Positions 54,810-64,000 of a stretch of DNA of 64,000 bases are shown in pieces. Below the pieces are notes generated by a model that did no database searches, was not told the DNA's origin, and saw only the letters and a list, made by a program, of their open reading frames with translations. A program made the position numbers and the translations under genes. The number at the start of each line of letters is the position of its first letter. Position 1 is the stretch's first letter. Source of the stretch: GCA-2708415 sp964353185 (GTDB lineage: Bacteria > Pseudomonadota > Alphaproteobacteria > Micavibrionales > Micavibrionaceae); contig CAYGUV010000002.1 in the NCBI GenBank assembly GCA_964353185.1, positions 124,001-188,000 of the forward strand, given 5' to 3'.

Positions 54810-55556
54810 TTACACGGGCAATGCTTCAATAACTTGCTTTAAAATCTGCAATTCTTCGGGCGAAGATAAACGATGATCCCCTTCTTCAATGTACGTAATA
54901 CGTACATCTGTTGATTGAAAGACATCTTTTATCTTTTCTGCCGTTTCCCATGGCACATCAGCATCTTTTTTCCCTTGAATTAACGAAATCGGAAAATCAA
55001 CCTTCAAGCTTTTATGCAAGAGCGATAGATCGCGCCCATCCTCCAATAACGCCGCTGAAATTGCGTATGGGTCGCCATAATCATTCGGTAAATCAAAATA
55101 ACCTTGTTTTTCGAGGGTCGCTTTTTGTTCATCTGATATTTGCGCCTCCATCCATTTGGTAAAATCGGGCGCTGCAGCCAAACCAATAAGCCCCGCAATC
55201 ATCTGGGGTGTACGTTCGGCCAAAATAAGGCTAATCCACCCGCCCATGGACGACCCGACCAAAATAACAGGCTCTTCAAAGCAATGCTCAATCATTTCTT
55301 TGGCATCATTGGCCCAATCACTGAGGCATAAGTCGTTAAAATCCCCTTGTGACGCGCCATGCCCAGAATAATCAAACCGTAAAAAATCCCGCCCAGCGGC
55401 GCGGCAATATTCCTCCAAAAATAAGGCCTTAGTCCCTTGCATGTCTGAGCGAAACCCGCCTAAAAAGACAATCGGCGGTTTTGCTATGGCATTATCGTGA
55501 CGCAGAAGCACATACGCTAAATCAGGGGCATCTTTACGCTTTAAAATATCAGTCAT
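54810..55556 (-). CDS. alpha/beta hydrolase
   Basis: A 248-residue cytosolic serine hydrolase. The oxyanion region is PIVFLGGFRSDMQGTKA; RFDYSGHGASQGDF is typical of the YbhB/YcjY-like and BAAT-like groups. The nucleophile elbow is VGSSMGGWISL (about 99-109). The acid Asp lies in LIQGKKDADVPWE and the base His in IEEGDHRLSSPEEL. Substrate unknown; esterase or thioesterase action is likely. Start ATG 55556, divergent from the glycosyltransferase pair. Confidence 0.87.
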   Translation of the reverse strand: MTDILKRKDAPDLAYVLLRHDNAIAKPPIVFLGGFRSDMQGTKALFLEEYCRAAGRDFLRFDYSGHGASQGDFNDLCLSDWANDAKEMIEHCFEEPVILVGSSMGGWISLILAERTPQMIAGLIGLAAAPDFTKWMEAQISDEQKATLEKQGYFDLPNDYGDPYAISAALLEDGRDLSLLHKSLKVDFPISLIQGKKDADVPWETAEKIKDVFQSTDVRITYIEEGDHRLSSPEELQILKQVIEALPV

Positions 55557-55646
55557 AATTTAAATTTTGCTCTTATTTTGTAATCCGCTATTATAAGCAC
55601 AGCATATTCAATTTACAAAATTTCTAAAAATAAAATCTGATCCATA

Positions 55647-56846
55647 ATGTCTACATCACCCAATCAAATCCCAAGAAGCCCCGTGATCATGCAAATCATT
55701 CCTGAATTAGGGACCGGTGGCGCAGAACAAGGGTGCATTGATGTCGCAATCGCCTTAAAAAATGCAGGCTCGCGCGCCATTATTGTCTCTAACGGGGGCC
55801 ATCGGGTGCATGAATTAAAACGCCACGATATTGAACATATTGACCTACCTGTTCACAGTAAAAATCCATTAGTCATTTACAAAAACATTACCCTTATTCG
55901 AAACCTGATTGAAAAATATAATGTTGATATCGTACATGTACGAAGCCGCGCCCCTGCGTGGTCTGCGTATTACGCGGTAAAAAAAACTAAAGCTAAATTT
56001 CTAACAACTTGTCATGCGCCATATAATTTGGGCGGTAAATGGAAAAATAAATATAACTCTATCATGGCAAAAGGGAATCGTGTTATAGCAATTTCAAATC
56101 ATGTTGCTAACTATTTGGTCAATAACTACGACATCAACCCCAATATCATTCGCCTTATTCATAGAGGGGTAAATTTAGAAAAACATAACCCAGCCGTAAT
56201 AAAGCCACCACAGCTTATTAAAATCACAAAAGAATGGCGTATTCCCGACCATGCACAGGTCATCATGCTACCCGCCCGCTTAACCCGATGGAAAGGGCAC
56301 CATGTCTTAATTGACGCCATGGAAAAATTAGACCGTAAAGACGTGTTTTGCGTGCTGATTGGCCCCGATCAAGGGCGCACAGAATATCGTGAAGAGTTAG
56401 AACAATCTATCGATGAAAAACAATTAGGAAAACAAATCCGTATCGTCGATCGATGTGATGATATGCCTGCCGCATATATGTGCTCCACCATCGTTGTAAG
56501 CGCATCTATCGAACCTGAAGGCTTTGGCCGCATTCCTATTGAGGCACAGGCAATGGGCCGTCCCATTATTGCAACTGATCATGGCGGCGCACAAGAAACT
56601 GTTTTACACAACCAAACAGGTTGGCTTATACCACCAAATAATTCTGATATTTTGGCACAAACTTTGGCATACGCTCTTGACCTTGATGAAGAAAAGAAAA
56701 TTCAAATGGCGCATCATGCCATGCATCATATTGCCAATAATTTTAGCAAAGAAAAAATGATGGATGAAACATTAAATGTTTATGCAGAATTGCTTCAGGA
56801 AAAATATAATGTTTACCCGACCACGCAACAAATGAACGCTGCGTAA
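55647..56846 (+). CDS. family 4 glycosyltransferase (GT-B)
   Basis: A 399-residue retaining glycosyltransferase. The N-terminal acceptor domain opens with IIPELGTGGAEQGCIDVAIAL (about 14-34). The C-terminal nucleotide-sugar domain has PARLTRWKGHHVLIDAMEKL, VVSASIEPEGFGRIPIEAQAMGRPIIATDHGGAQETV (the EX7E signature) and GWLIPPNNSDILAQTLAYAL. Such enzymes build lipopolysaccharide core or O-chain. It forms a two-gene unit with the GT9 gene 12 bases downstream. The first codons match no family, so ATG 55647 is moderately supported. Confidence 0.92.
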   Translation: MSTSPNQIPRSPVIMQIIPELGTGGAEQGCIDVAIALKNAGSRAIIVSNGGHRVHELKRHDIEHIDLPVHSKNPLVIYKNITLIRNLIEKYNVDIVHVRSRAPAWSAYYAVKKTKAKFLTTCHAPYNLGGKWKNKYNSIMAKGNRVIAISNHVANYLVNNYDINPNIIRLIHRGVNLEKHNPAVIKPPQLIKITKEWRIPDHAQVIMLPARLTRWKGHHVLIDAMEKLDRKDVFCVLIGPDQGRTEYREELEQSIDEKQLGKQIRIVDRCDDMPAAYMCSTIVVSASIEPEGFGRIPIEAQAMGRPIIATDHGGAQETVLHNQTGWLIPPNNSDILAQTLAYALDLDEEKKIQMAHHAMHHIANNFSKEKMMDETLNVYAELLQEKYNVYPTTQQMNAA

Positions 56847-56858
56847 ATACCAAATCCA

Positions 56859-57782
56859 ATGACAAAAAATATACTCGTGATAAAATTGGGGGCGCTTGGT
56901 GATTTTATTATCGCCCTTGGTGCTATGAAAGCTATTCAGGAAAAACACTCAGGCGCGCATATTACTTTGCTCACGACAAAAAACTTCGAATCTTTTGCGC
57001 AAAAAAGTGGTTATTTCGACGATATTTGGATTGATGATCGTCCGAAATTTCATCAGCCACTAAAATGGTTTGCCCTGCATCAGCGTTTAAATAACGGCAA
57101 TTTTGATCGCGTCTATGATTTACAAAATAATGACAGAACCAATATTTATTTTCGGTTATTTTGGCCACAACCAGAATGGGTCGGCACTGCCAAAGGGGGA
57201 AGCCATTATTACAATGACCCTGCCCGCACCGCGGGTCTTCCGCTCGATGGTTTGCGCCTATTATTGGCCCAGGCCGATATAAAAGATATACAGGTCGATA
57301 CAATGGATTGGATCAAGACCGATTTATCAGCTTTTAATTTACGAAATCCGTATGCTTTAATTGTTCCAGGCTCCGCCCCCTCCCGCCCTGAAAAGCGTTG
57401 GCCAAGGGAAAAATACTTGGCTCTATGTCAAAAACTCATAAAACAAAACATCCAACCCGTTTTATTGGGCACAAAGGATGAGGCGGAAACAACCAATTAC
57501 ATCGCAGAAAATTGCCCAGAAGCCCTCAATCTTACCGCCAAAACCAGTCTTTTTGATATTATCACATTAGGGCGTCATGCCGCCTATGCCGTGGGTAACG
57601 ACACAGGGCCCATGCATATGATTGCGCCAACAGGGTGCAAAACACTTGTTCTTTTCTCCAAACACAGCAACCCAACGCGTAACGCGCCCATGGGAAAACA
57701 TGTTCATACAATAGAAGTGAGCAATTTTGATGATTTAAACGTACAGCAAGTGTTCGATCAATTAGTTCATTCTAACAATTAA
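56859..57782 (+). CDS. family 9 glycosyltransferase (heptosyltransferase-like)
   Basis: A 307-residue GT9 member, the family of ADP-heptose:LPS heptosyltransferases. It shows the N-terminal ILVIKLGALGDFIIALGAMKAIQEKH, the central LIVPGSAPSRPEKRWPREKY and the donor-binding AVGNDTGPMHMIAPTGCKTLVLFS. Length is slightly short for a heptosyltransferase but normal for the smaller GT9 proteins of alphaproteobacteria. Together with the preceding GT4 it likely adds core sugars to lipopolysaccharide at the inner face of the inner membrane. Its last four bases overlap the end of the convergent SDR gene. Confidence 0.92.
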   Translation: MTKNILVIKLGALGDFIIALGAMKAIQEKHSGAHITLLTTKNFESFAQKSGYFDDIWIDDRPKFHQPLKWFALHQRLNNGNFDRVYDLQNNDRTNIYFRLFWPQPEWVGTAKGGSHYYNDPARTAGLPLDGLRLLLAQADIKDIQVDTMDWIKTDLSAFNLRNPYALIVPGSAPSRPEKRWPREKYLALCQKLIKQNIQPVLLGTKDEAETTNYIAENCPEALNLTAKTSLFDIITLGRHAAYAVGNDTGPMHMIAPTGCKTLVLFSKHSNPTRNAPMGKHVHTIEVSNFDDLNVQQVFDQLVHSNN

Positions 57783-58561
57783 TCAACAAGCGCCCCTTTT
57801 GCTGGTGTCTTGGCCAATATTTTTTGCGCCAGACAATCGGGTAAAATACCAATAAACCAACTCGTAAAATGTACGGGGAATGGAAAACAAATCCGCCCCT
57901 TATTCTTGCTTAAACCTTTGGCAATGATATTGGCCGCTTTATCCGCGCTCATTAAAAATGGCATCGGAAAATCATTTTTATCCGTTAAACGTGTTTTCAC
58001 AAATCCGGGGCAAATAACATTAACCTCAATATTGGTCTGGCGTAATGCCCCCCGTAATGCCTCCCCATAATAACGTACAGCGCCCTTTGACGCACTATAG
58101 CTTGGCGCGCTTGGCCACCCCCGAAAACCCGCAAGGGAACTGACAATGGCAATCTGTTTTTGCGTCTGTACGTCTTTAAAAATCTCTAACGCAGGCTCAA
58201 CCGTGTTAAAAACACCTGTCACATTGACGTCAAAAATTTTACGCGCCTCTGATATCGGCTCTCCATCTAATCGCCCCGCGGTACCGCCAGAAATACCCGC
58301 ATTGGCGATGACCAAATCTAGGGGTGCGTCATCATGGCTATGGTGAATAAATTGGCGCATTCCCTCTTTATCAGTCACATCAACCAAGGCCGTCACAACG
58401 CGCGCGCCGCGCTCCTGACAAACTGTCGAAATTTCTGTCAATCTTTCAGCATCACGCCCCGTTAAATATAAACGGACGCCTTCTGCTGCATAATAATTCG
58501 CCAATGCCGCGCCCAAACCGCTCGACGCGCCTGTAATAAGTATATTTTTTGGATTTTTCAT
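57779..58561 (-). CDS. short-chain dehydrogenase/reductase
   Basis: A 260-residue classical SDR oxidoreductase. The cofactor loop is ILITGASSGLGAALANYYA (about 7-25), NNAG is represented by VIANAGISGG, and the catalytic Ser-Tyr-Lys set sits in VSSLAGFRGWPSAPSYSASKGAVRYY (Tyr and Lys in YSASK). PGFVKTRLTD follows, and the C-terminal IICFPFPVHFTSW-like hydrophobic tail resembles the DltE/YqjQ subgroup. Substrate unknown. Start ATG 58561, divergent from gmk with 77 bases between. Confidence 0.9.
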   Translation of the reverse strand: MKNPKNILITGASSGLGAALANYYAAEGVRLYLTGRDAERLTEISTVCQERGARVVTALVDVTDKEGMRQFIHHSHDDAPLDLVIANAGISGGTAGRLDGEPISEARKIFDVNVTGVFNTVEPALEIFKDVQTQKQIAIVSSLAGFRGWPSAPSYSASKGAVRYYGEALRGALRQTNIEVNVICPGFVKTRLTDKNDFPMPFLMSADKAANIIAKGLSKNKGRICFPFPVHFTSWFIGILPDCLAQKILAKTPAKGALVD

Positions 58562-58638
58562 GATTTTATCATAACGAAATCTTATAAAATGTCGATGATG
58601 GCTTTATCCGCAACGCAAATACAGATACGATACAGACT

Positions 58639-59286
58639 ATGGATAGTACCGCTTTAAAACGACGGGGCCTTATGTATGTTCTTTCTTCACCATCTGGTGC
58701 AGGAAAAACAACCATCACACGCGCCCTTTTGAAAAAAAATAAAGAATTAACCATCTCTATTTCCGCGACAACGCGCCCCCAACGTGCCAGTGAAATTCAA
58801 GGGGAAGATTACAATTTTGTCGATATTCCCGAATTTAATCGAATGGTCGATAACGGCGAAATGTTGGAACACGCCAAAGTTTTCGGTAATTATTACGGCA
58901 CCCCCCGTGACACGGTTGAGGCCGCCTTAGCCATGGGCCAAGATGTTATTTTCGATATTGATTGGCAGGGCACACAGCAACTTCGTGAAGTGGCGCGGGA
59001 TGATTTGGTCACCGTGTTTATCCTTCCGCCTTCCGCGCGGGAATTAGAAAACCGCCTACGCAATCGCTCAAAAGATACATTAGAAACAGACACGCAAATT
59101 CGTGGCCGTATGGAAAAATCGACTGATGAAATGATGCATTATTCTGAATATGATTATGTGCTGATAAACGAAGATATTGACTTAACCATCAATCAGGCGC
59201 AAATGATCTTAGATGCAGAGCGTCTTAAACGCCGCCGTTTGATTGGCTTATCAGACTTTGTTCGTGGTGTTGCAGACGGTCTTTAA
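58639..59286 (+). CDS. gmk: guanylate kinase
   Basis: Phosphorylates GMP to GDP in purine nucleotide synthesis. The 215-residue protein has the P-loop VLSSPSGAGKTTITRALL (about 14-31), the GMP-binding SISATTRPQRASEIQGEDYNFV, GNYYGTPRDTVEAAL, DIDWQGTQQLRE and RNRSKDTLETDTQIRGRM lid motifs, all complete. It is convergent with rsmA with one base between stops. Confidence 0.96.
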   Translation: MDSTALKRRGLMYVLSSPSGAGKTTITRALLKKNKELTISISATTRPQRASEIQGEDYNFVDIPEFNRMVDNGEMLEHAKVFGNYYGTPRDTVEAALAMGQDVIFDIDWQGTQQLREVARDDLVTVFILPPSARELENRLRNRSKDTLETDTQIRGRMEKSTDEMMHYSEYDYVLINEDIDLTINQAQMILDAERLKRRRLIGLSDFVRGVADGL

Positions 59287-59287
59287 T

Positions 59288-60136
59288 TTATTTTTTCTCG
59301 ACCGCTTTTGCCAATCTAATAAAATCTTCAACAGATAAGTTTTCTGCGCGATCCATTTCATTTAACCCAACAATATCAAAATATTCACGATAATTTTTCA
59401 ACGAACTACGTATCATTTTTCGCCGCTGACCATAGGCGGCGGCTGTAATATTTTCTATTGTTTTCATTTTGGGGCTATGTTCATCCAAAATCTTTGGTAC
59501 GAAATGTACAATACTTGATGTAACTTTTGGGGCAGGCGTAAATGCCGATGCAGGCACATCAAAAGATTTTTTCACATCACACAACCACTGACACAAAACA
59601 GCCAATCGCCCATAATGTTTATCCCCCACCTTGGCCGTAATACGCTGCGCCACTTCTTTTTGAAACATAAGCGTCATACTGTTATACGCCGCTTCATCGG
59701 CCCTTATTTGTGACAACCACCCAATTAATAATGGGGTCGCTATATTATAAGGTAAATTGGCCACAATCGCCCGTGGCTCATCACTCATGGACAGTAAGTT
59801 GGCCTCCAACGCATCTTGGTGATGCAATGTAAACCGATCTGAAAAACCATCCGTTAAATGTGATAATGCACTAATAACACGCGGGTCATACTCTAACGCG
59901 ATTACATGTTTTGCCTGTGTTTTTAATAAACTACGCGTTAACCCACCTGGGCCGGGTCCAATTTCAAATATTGTTACACCATCAACCTTGCCTGCGGTGC
60001 GTGCAATCTTATCCGTTAGGTTTCCATCTAATAAAAAATTTTGTCCAAATTTTTTATCCGCACGCAGATCATGATCACGGATAATTTCACGTAAAGGTGG
60101 TAAATCGTCGATATTATTTTTGTTGGTATTTGTCAA
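59288..60136 (-). CDS. rsmA: 16S rRNA dimethyladenosine transferase
   Basis: Dimethylates A1518 and A1519 of 16S rRNA during small-subunit maturation. The 282-residue protein has the entry KKFGQNFLLDGNLTDKIA (about 25-42), the SAM loop IFEIGPGPGGLTRSLL (about 56-71), VIALEYDPRV and the catalytic IVANLPYNIATPLL, followed by the helical C-domain. It starts seven bases after the surA stop; in many proteobacteria pdxA lies between these two genes, but it is absent here. Confidence 0.95.
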   Translation of the reverse strand: MTNTNKNNIDDLPPLREIIRDHDLRADKKFGQNFLLDGNLTDKIARTAGKVDGVTIFEIGPGPGGLTRSLLKTQAKHVIALEYDPRVISALSHLTDGFSDRFTLHHQDALEANLLSMSDEPRAIVANLPYNIATPLLIGWLSQIRADEAAYNSMTLMFQKEVAQRITAKVGDKHYGRLAVLCQWLCDVKKSFDVPASAFTPAPKVTSSIVHFVPKILDEHSPKMKTIENITAAAYGQRRKMIRSSLKNYREYFDIVGLNEMDRAENLSVEDFIRLAKAVEKK

Positions 60137-60143
60137 TTAAATA

Positions 60144-61082
60144 CTAAAAACGACGTTCAATAAATGCTGACGCTTCCAAATCAGATAAATGCCTACTTTG
60201 TAATCGATCTAGTCGCTCTAAACCGATTGAGTTTAAAACTTCATCCTCGGCTGGCATGGTATCTTCTGTTTTCATACGTTTTTCTTTTACGGCTAATATA
60301 TGATAACCAGACAATCCGCGCACGGGCGGGCTAATTTGTCTTTCGCCTAAGCTGGTGACGACTAAATCTAATTCTTTTGGTAATTCCCCTTCGCTAATCC
60401 AGCCCATCTCACCACCTTTTGTGGCAGAGGCGGATTTTGAAAATTGCGCTGCAACCATGCCAAACGGGGCACCGCGTAATTTTATCTCTTCAATTAATCG
60501 TTCTGCTAATTTCTTCATCTCTACTTCATCTTCATCGGTCTGAACCGGCAAGAATATCTCCGATGTTAAAAATTCTTCTTTTCCAATTTTTGTTTTCATT
60601 TGTGTCATTTTTACATCAATATCGGTTTCTGAAACATTTACTTGCGGGCGCAAATAACTTCCGATTACTTTTGTCCATGCTAATTGCGCTTTAATCTGGC
60701 GTAACATTGTGGATTTTGGAATGCCTTGTTGTTTCAATGCCTGCTCGAATTGTTCTGCCTCTAGATTATTTTGCGCAGCCAAATTTACAAATCCTTGTTC
60801 AATTTCTTCATCGCTAATTTCTTGATTTAAGCGTTCCGCTTCTTGTAATTTTAATTGTTCTTCAATTAACACATCTAAAACTTGGCTTCGCGCGACTTTA
60901 ATATTTTCTGGTGTCGGACGTGTGCCTGTTGATGCCATATACAACGCCATGCGGTCATCAATATCCGCTTGTGAAATTGCGTCTTTGTTGACCGTCGCGG
61001 CAATCTCAAATGTCTTCGCCTGAATGATTGTCATGGGCATGCACACCATCATGGTCAATAAAAATATTCTTAATAATGTCAT
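60144..61082 (-). CDS. surA: SurA-like periplasmic peptidyl-prolyl isomerase
   Basis: A 312-residue periplasmic chaperone for outer-membrane proteins. The signal peptide MTLLRIFLLTMMVCMPMTIIQA is followed by the SurA N-domain (TFEIAATVNKDAISQADIDDRMALYMASTG ..., VLDVLIEEQLKLQEAERLN). A single parvulin domain includes RGAPFGMVAAQFSKSASATKGGEMGWISEGELP and GYHILAVKEKR. The position upstream of rsmA is the usual surA context. The short C-terminus suggests one PPIase domain rather than two. Confidence 0.92.
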   Translation of the reverse strand: MTLLRIFLLTMMVCMPMTIIQAKTFEIAATVNKDAISQADIDDRMALYMASTGTRPTPENIKVARSQVLDVLIEEQLKLQEAERLNQEISDEEIEQGFVNLAAQNNLEAEQFEQALKQQGIPKSTMLRQIKAQLAWTKVIGSYLRPQVNVSETDIDVKMTQMKTKIGKEEFLTSEIFLPVQTDEDEVEMKKLAERLIEEIKLRGAPFGMVAAQFSKSASATKGGEMGWISEGELPKELDLVVTSLGERQISPPVRGLSGYHILAVKEKRMKTEDTMPAEDEVLNSIGLERLDRLQSRHLSDLEASAFIERRF

Positions 61083-61192
61083 TACGTTATCCTGATCCTA
61101 TTTGACTTGTCTTTAATATAACCGTTAAATTCTGGCGACTTTATGTTTTATTACTGATTGCTATTTATCTACAAATATAAAAAACACCATGG

Positions 61193-62161
61193 CTATGCCG
61201 CATTTTTTTCTGAAAAACGACCGCCGCGTTTAAATGTAGATAAATATGTAGGTAAAATCACATCCATAGCCGTTGCCACAACCCCTAAATCAATTAATGT
61301 TTTTTCATCGCCATCGATAATATTATCCGTCTTTAAAGATTTCACTTGGTCTAATGTTAAAGGTGGTTTGGGCAATAACCCCATAACCGCCCCTTGAATT
61401 TTTGCAATACCCCAAGGAATGGATATAAGCGCACGCTTTCGGTTGGTTTCTTGTAATAAAATCTCATAAATCTCTTTAAATGTTACAATATCAGGCCCAC
61501 CAAGCTCATAAATATGCCCTTTTGCCTCATTTATTGGGTTTTTAAGGATGTTATTGACTGCTTTGGCTATATCACCCACATAAACAGGCTGAAATTTGGT
61601 ATTTCCACCACCAATAAGGGGTAAAGCAGGCAAAAACATCGATAATTTTGCAAACATATTAAAAAATTCGTCATCTGGGCCAAAAACCACGCTCGGCCTT
61701 AAAATTGTGACGTTGCTGTACGTGTTTTGAATGGCCTGTTCCCCTTCAAATTTTGATTTGGCATATTTTGATTTTGTAGTTTCATCCCCTTTATTACACG
61801 CTAAGGCAGATACATGAACAAATCGCTGTACGTTTTTATTTTTACATGCCTGCGAAATCATTTGGGGGATATCGACATGCGCGTGCTTAAATCCGTTTTT
61901 ATTCTTCTCATATAAAATACCAATCAGGTTGATCACATAATCACAACCTTGCACCGCATCATCAATCGATTCTTGCGTTTTATAATCACAATAATAAGGG
62001 GTAATTTGTCCGACCGTACCAAATAGCTTTAAGTCATAAGCACTTGCTGGATGGCGGGTAATGATTTTTAGACGAAATCCCTGCTGCGCAAGCGTTTCAG
62101 ATACGTTATGACCCAAGAACCCCGTTCCGCCAAAAATCCCGATTACCTTGTTTGATCTCAT
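61193..62161 (-). CDS. NDUFA9-like NAD(P)-binding protein (complex I accessory family)
   Basis: A 322-residue extended-SDR protein with the N-terminal dinucleotide loop IGIFGGTGFLGHNVSETLAQQGF (about 7-29). YVINLIGILYEKNKNGFKHAHVDIPQMI and HVSALACNKGDETTKSKYAKSKFEGEQAI follow, and PLIGGGNTKFQPVYVGDIAKAV matches the alphaproteobacterial counterpart of mitochondrial NDUFA9. Alphaproteobacterial homologues associate with or assemble NADH:quinone oxidoreductase; catalytic activity is doubtful. It begins 30 bases after the uvrD-like gene on the same strand. Confidence 0.9.
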   Translation of the reverse strand: MRSNKVIGIFGGTGFLGHNVSETLAQQGFRLKIITRHPASAYDLKLFGTVGQITPYYCDYKTQESIDDAVQGCDYVINLIGILYEKNKNGFKHAHVDIPQMISQACKNKNVQRFVHVSALACNKGDETTKSKYAKSKFEGEQAIQNTYSNVTILRPSVVFGPDDEFFNMFAKLSMFLPALPLIGGGNTKFQPVYVGDIAKAVNNILKNPINEAKGHIYELGGPDIVTFKEIYEILLQETNRKRALISIPWGIAKIQGAVMGLLPKPPLTLDQVKSLKTDNIIDGDEKTLIDLGVVATAMDVILPTYLSTFKRGGRFSEKNAA

Positions 62162-62191
62162 CTTCTTCTCTTTTTATTATTTATCTATAAA

Positions 62192-64000
62192 CTAAGCCTT
62201 TGTCACAAAGGAGTCCATAACCCTTTTTTGTCCTGCAGCCTCAAAATTAATATCTAATTTATGACCATCGATATAAACAACTGTCCCATTCCCAAATTTT
62301 TCATGAAACACACGGTCCCCAGTCTTTAATTCACCATCCAAAGACGTACGCTCCAATGTTGGCTGACGTGGTGGTGCCTTTTTCGTATAGCCAGATGAAT
62401 CCCAATGAGATGATCGGCCAAGCGCACTGCCTGATCCTGTTTCGGATCCTGCCAATCCCATTTCCGCCTGCACTTCAATATGCTCCTCAGGCAATTCATC
62501 AATAAAACGCGATGGGAATGAATTAACCCAACTACCATACATAAATCGACTGCCCACATATGAAATAATGGCGCGCCTTTTTGCGCGGGTAATCGCAACA
62601 TAGGCAAGGCGCCGTTCTTCCTCCAACCCTTTTGTGCCATTTTCATCCATAGACCGTTGAGAGGGAAATAACCCATCTTCCCATCCTGGTAAAAACACCA
62701 AATCAAATTCAAGCCCCTTGGCACCATGCAATGTCATTAAGGTGACAAACTCACCACTATCGTTATTTTGGTTTTCTAGCACCAGCGCAATATGCTCAAG
62801 GAATTGTTGTAAATCCTCAAAATCTTCCATGCCTGAAACAAATTCTTTCAAGTTTTCTAAACGGCCTGGCGAATCTGGCGCTTTATCCATTTTCCACATA
62901 TCATTATACCCAGAATCATCCAAAATAATGGCGGCCAATTCACTATGATGTGTGGTTTCCATCATTGATTTCCACCTTTCGAAATCATCAATTAATTTCA
63001 TTAAGGTGCCACGAATTTTTGGCTTTAATTCTTCTGTTTGCGTTAAATCAATAATAGATTGATACAGACTAATTTTTTTGGCGCGCGCATGGGTGTGTAA
63101 TATTTTTACCGTTGCATCACCAATGCCGCGCTTGGGCACATTAATAATACGCTCTAGCGCTAAATCATCGTGCCCTTGCATGACAACGCGTAAATACGCC
63201 AGCGCATCTCGGATTTCTTTTCGCTCGTAAAATCGGGGGCCACCAATAACCCGATACGGCAGTCCTAATTGAATAAATCGTTCTTCAAAAATACGCATTT
63301 GAAAGCCTGCGCGCACCAAAACGGCCATATCATTCAGGCTTTGTCCCTTGCTTTGCGCGGCTTCTATTTCTTCCCCAACATACCGCGCTTCGGCTTGACC
63401 GTCCCATAACCCGCGCAATTTCACCTTTTCACCTGCGCCGGCACTGGTAAATAATTCCTTACCCAATCGATCTGTATTATTACCAATAACACCATTGGCG
63501 GCAGATAAAATATGTCCCGTAGATCTATAATTTTCTTCTAGGCGAATAATCGTCGCACCAGGGAAATCTTGTTCAAAGCGTAAAATATTATCAACTTCTG
63601 CGCCGCGCCACCCATAAATTGATTGGTCATCATCCCCCACGCAGCAAATATTATTTTTACCTTTCGTCAACAGGCGCAACCATAAATATTGCGCAACATT
63701 TGTATCTTGATATTCATCCACCAAAATATATTGAAAGCGTCTTTGATAATCGGCTAATAAATTGGTATTCGATGGGTCTTTTAAAATTGTAATTACATGT
63801 AATAATAAATCACCAAAATCACACGCATTTAATATTTTTAATCGCGCCTGATATTCCTTGTACAATACCAACATTTTACCATCGGCAAAATCACCAACAT
63901 CATCCGCCTGAATATCATGGGGTGTTTTGGCTTTATCTTTCCATGCGCTGATTTTATTTATTATATCTTTGGCGGAGCTTTTCTTTGGGTCAATCGAATG
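62192..64000 (-). CDS. uvrD: UvrD/PcrA-type DNA helicase, C-terminal part (runs off window)
   Basis: The frame is open to the window edge (42 codons beyond the first visible ATG at 63874), so the N-terminal Walker A region is missing. Visible superfamily 1 motifs: ILVDEYQDTNVAQYLWL, CVGDDDQSIYGWRGAEVDNILRFE, IRLEENYRSTGHIL, VTLMTLHGAKGLEFDLVFLPGWEDGLFP and RLAYVAITRAKRRAIISY. A C-terminal Tudor-like tail (GDRVFHEKFGNGTVVYIDGHKLDINF) contacts RNA polymerase in PcrA/UvrD. It acts in nucleotide-excision and mismatch repair and at stalled forks. Confidence 0.95.
   Translation of the reverse strand, partial: HSIDPKKSSAKDIINKISAWKDKAKTPHDIQADDVGDFADGKMLVLYKEYQARLKILNACDFGDLLLHVITILKDPSNTNLLADYQRRFQYILVDEYQDTNVAQYLWLRLLTKGKNNICCVGDDDQSIYGWRGAEVDNILRFEQDFPGATIIRLEENYRSTGHILSAANGVIGNNTDRLGKELFTSAGAGEKVKLRGLWDGQAEARYVGEEIEAAQSKGQSLNDMAVLVRAGFQMRIFEERFIQLGLPYRVIGGPRFYERKEIRDALAYLRVVMQGHDDLALERIINVPKRGIGDATVKILHTHARAKKISLYQSIIDLTQTEELKPKIRGTLMKLIDDFERWKSMMETTHHSELAAIILDDSGYNDMWKMDKAPDSPGRLENLKEFVSGMEDFEDLQQFLEHIALVLENQNNDSGEFVTLMTLHGAKGLEFDLVFLPGWEDGLFPSQRSMDENGTKGLEEERRLAYVAITRAKRRAIISYVGSRFMYGSWVNSFPSRFIDELPEEHIEVQAEMGLAGSETGSGSALGRSSHWDSSGYTKKAPPRQPTLERTSLDGELKTGDRVFHEKFGNGTVVYIDGHKLDINFEAAGQKRVMDSFVTKA

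Overview
The window is a chromosomal segment of an AT-rich alphaproteobacterium (roughly 40% G+C by eye). The assignment rests on the alphaproteobacterial AddB/AddA pair, the neighbourhood ahcY - divL-like kinase - tsaE - murU-like - addB - addA - trxA, the NDUFA9-like protein, the serC/serA pair and a stand-alone infC. A Micavibrionales- or Rhodospirillales-like member would fit, but this is inferred from gene content only. No prophage, insertion sequence, CRISPR array or rRNA was seen; one tRNA gene (Ser, GGA) is present.

Layout. 1-7.0 kb: end of a membrane protein, a tiny convergent gene, ahcY, an FMN reductase, purU, a DivL-type pseudo-histidine kinase with Tyr at the phosphoacceptor position, and a type-2 ferredoxin-NADP reductase. 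7.0-15.1 kb: tsaE, a MurU-like nucleotidyltransferase (its usual amgK partner is absent), addB, addA and trxA. 15.2-20.4 kb: an ABC exporter, then infC (AUC start), tspO and thrS on the minus strand. 20.4-34.3 kb: a complete type I secretion module on the minus strand, made of an HlyD adaptor, a LapB-like ABC transporter, a TolC-like channel and a 2698-residue repeat adhesin, in three transcription units separated by terminators. 34.3-34.8 kb: a long regulatory gap with a candidate promoter overlapped by a perfect CtrA-type box.

34.8-45.7 kb: serA, an MscS channel, an orphan DNA methyltransferase, a serC operon with two surface or unknown proteins, pdxJ-serB, a stand-alone Clp-D1-like AAA ATPase, a HAD phosphatase, a SIMPL protein and an RsmC-like methyltransferase. 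45.8-51.9 kb: a tripartite RND efflux operon whose outer-membrane lipoprotein appears to start at AUU. 51.9-54.4 kb: an accessory-looking stretch of small unknown genes, an unknown protein without a normal start codon, and tRNA-Ser. 54.4-64 kb: envelope and housekeeping genes (hydrolase, GT4 and GT9 glycosyltransferases, SDR, gmk, rsmA, surA, NDUFA9-like) and the 3' part of uvrD.

The most coherent theme is cell-surface attachment: a giant adhesin with its own secretion machine, three LapG-like Ala-Ala-Gly motifs near its N-terminus, and a promoter that may be read by CtrA, whose upstream regulator DivL is encoded in the same window. Nothing here is clearly a wholly new system. The least explained items are the nested domain duplications in the adhesin, the D1-only AAA protein, the start-codon anomalies and the unknown gene beside tRNA-Ser.
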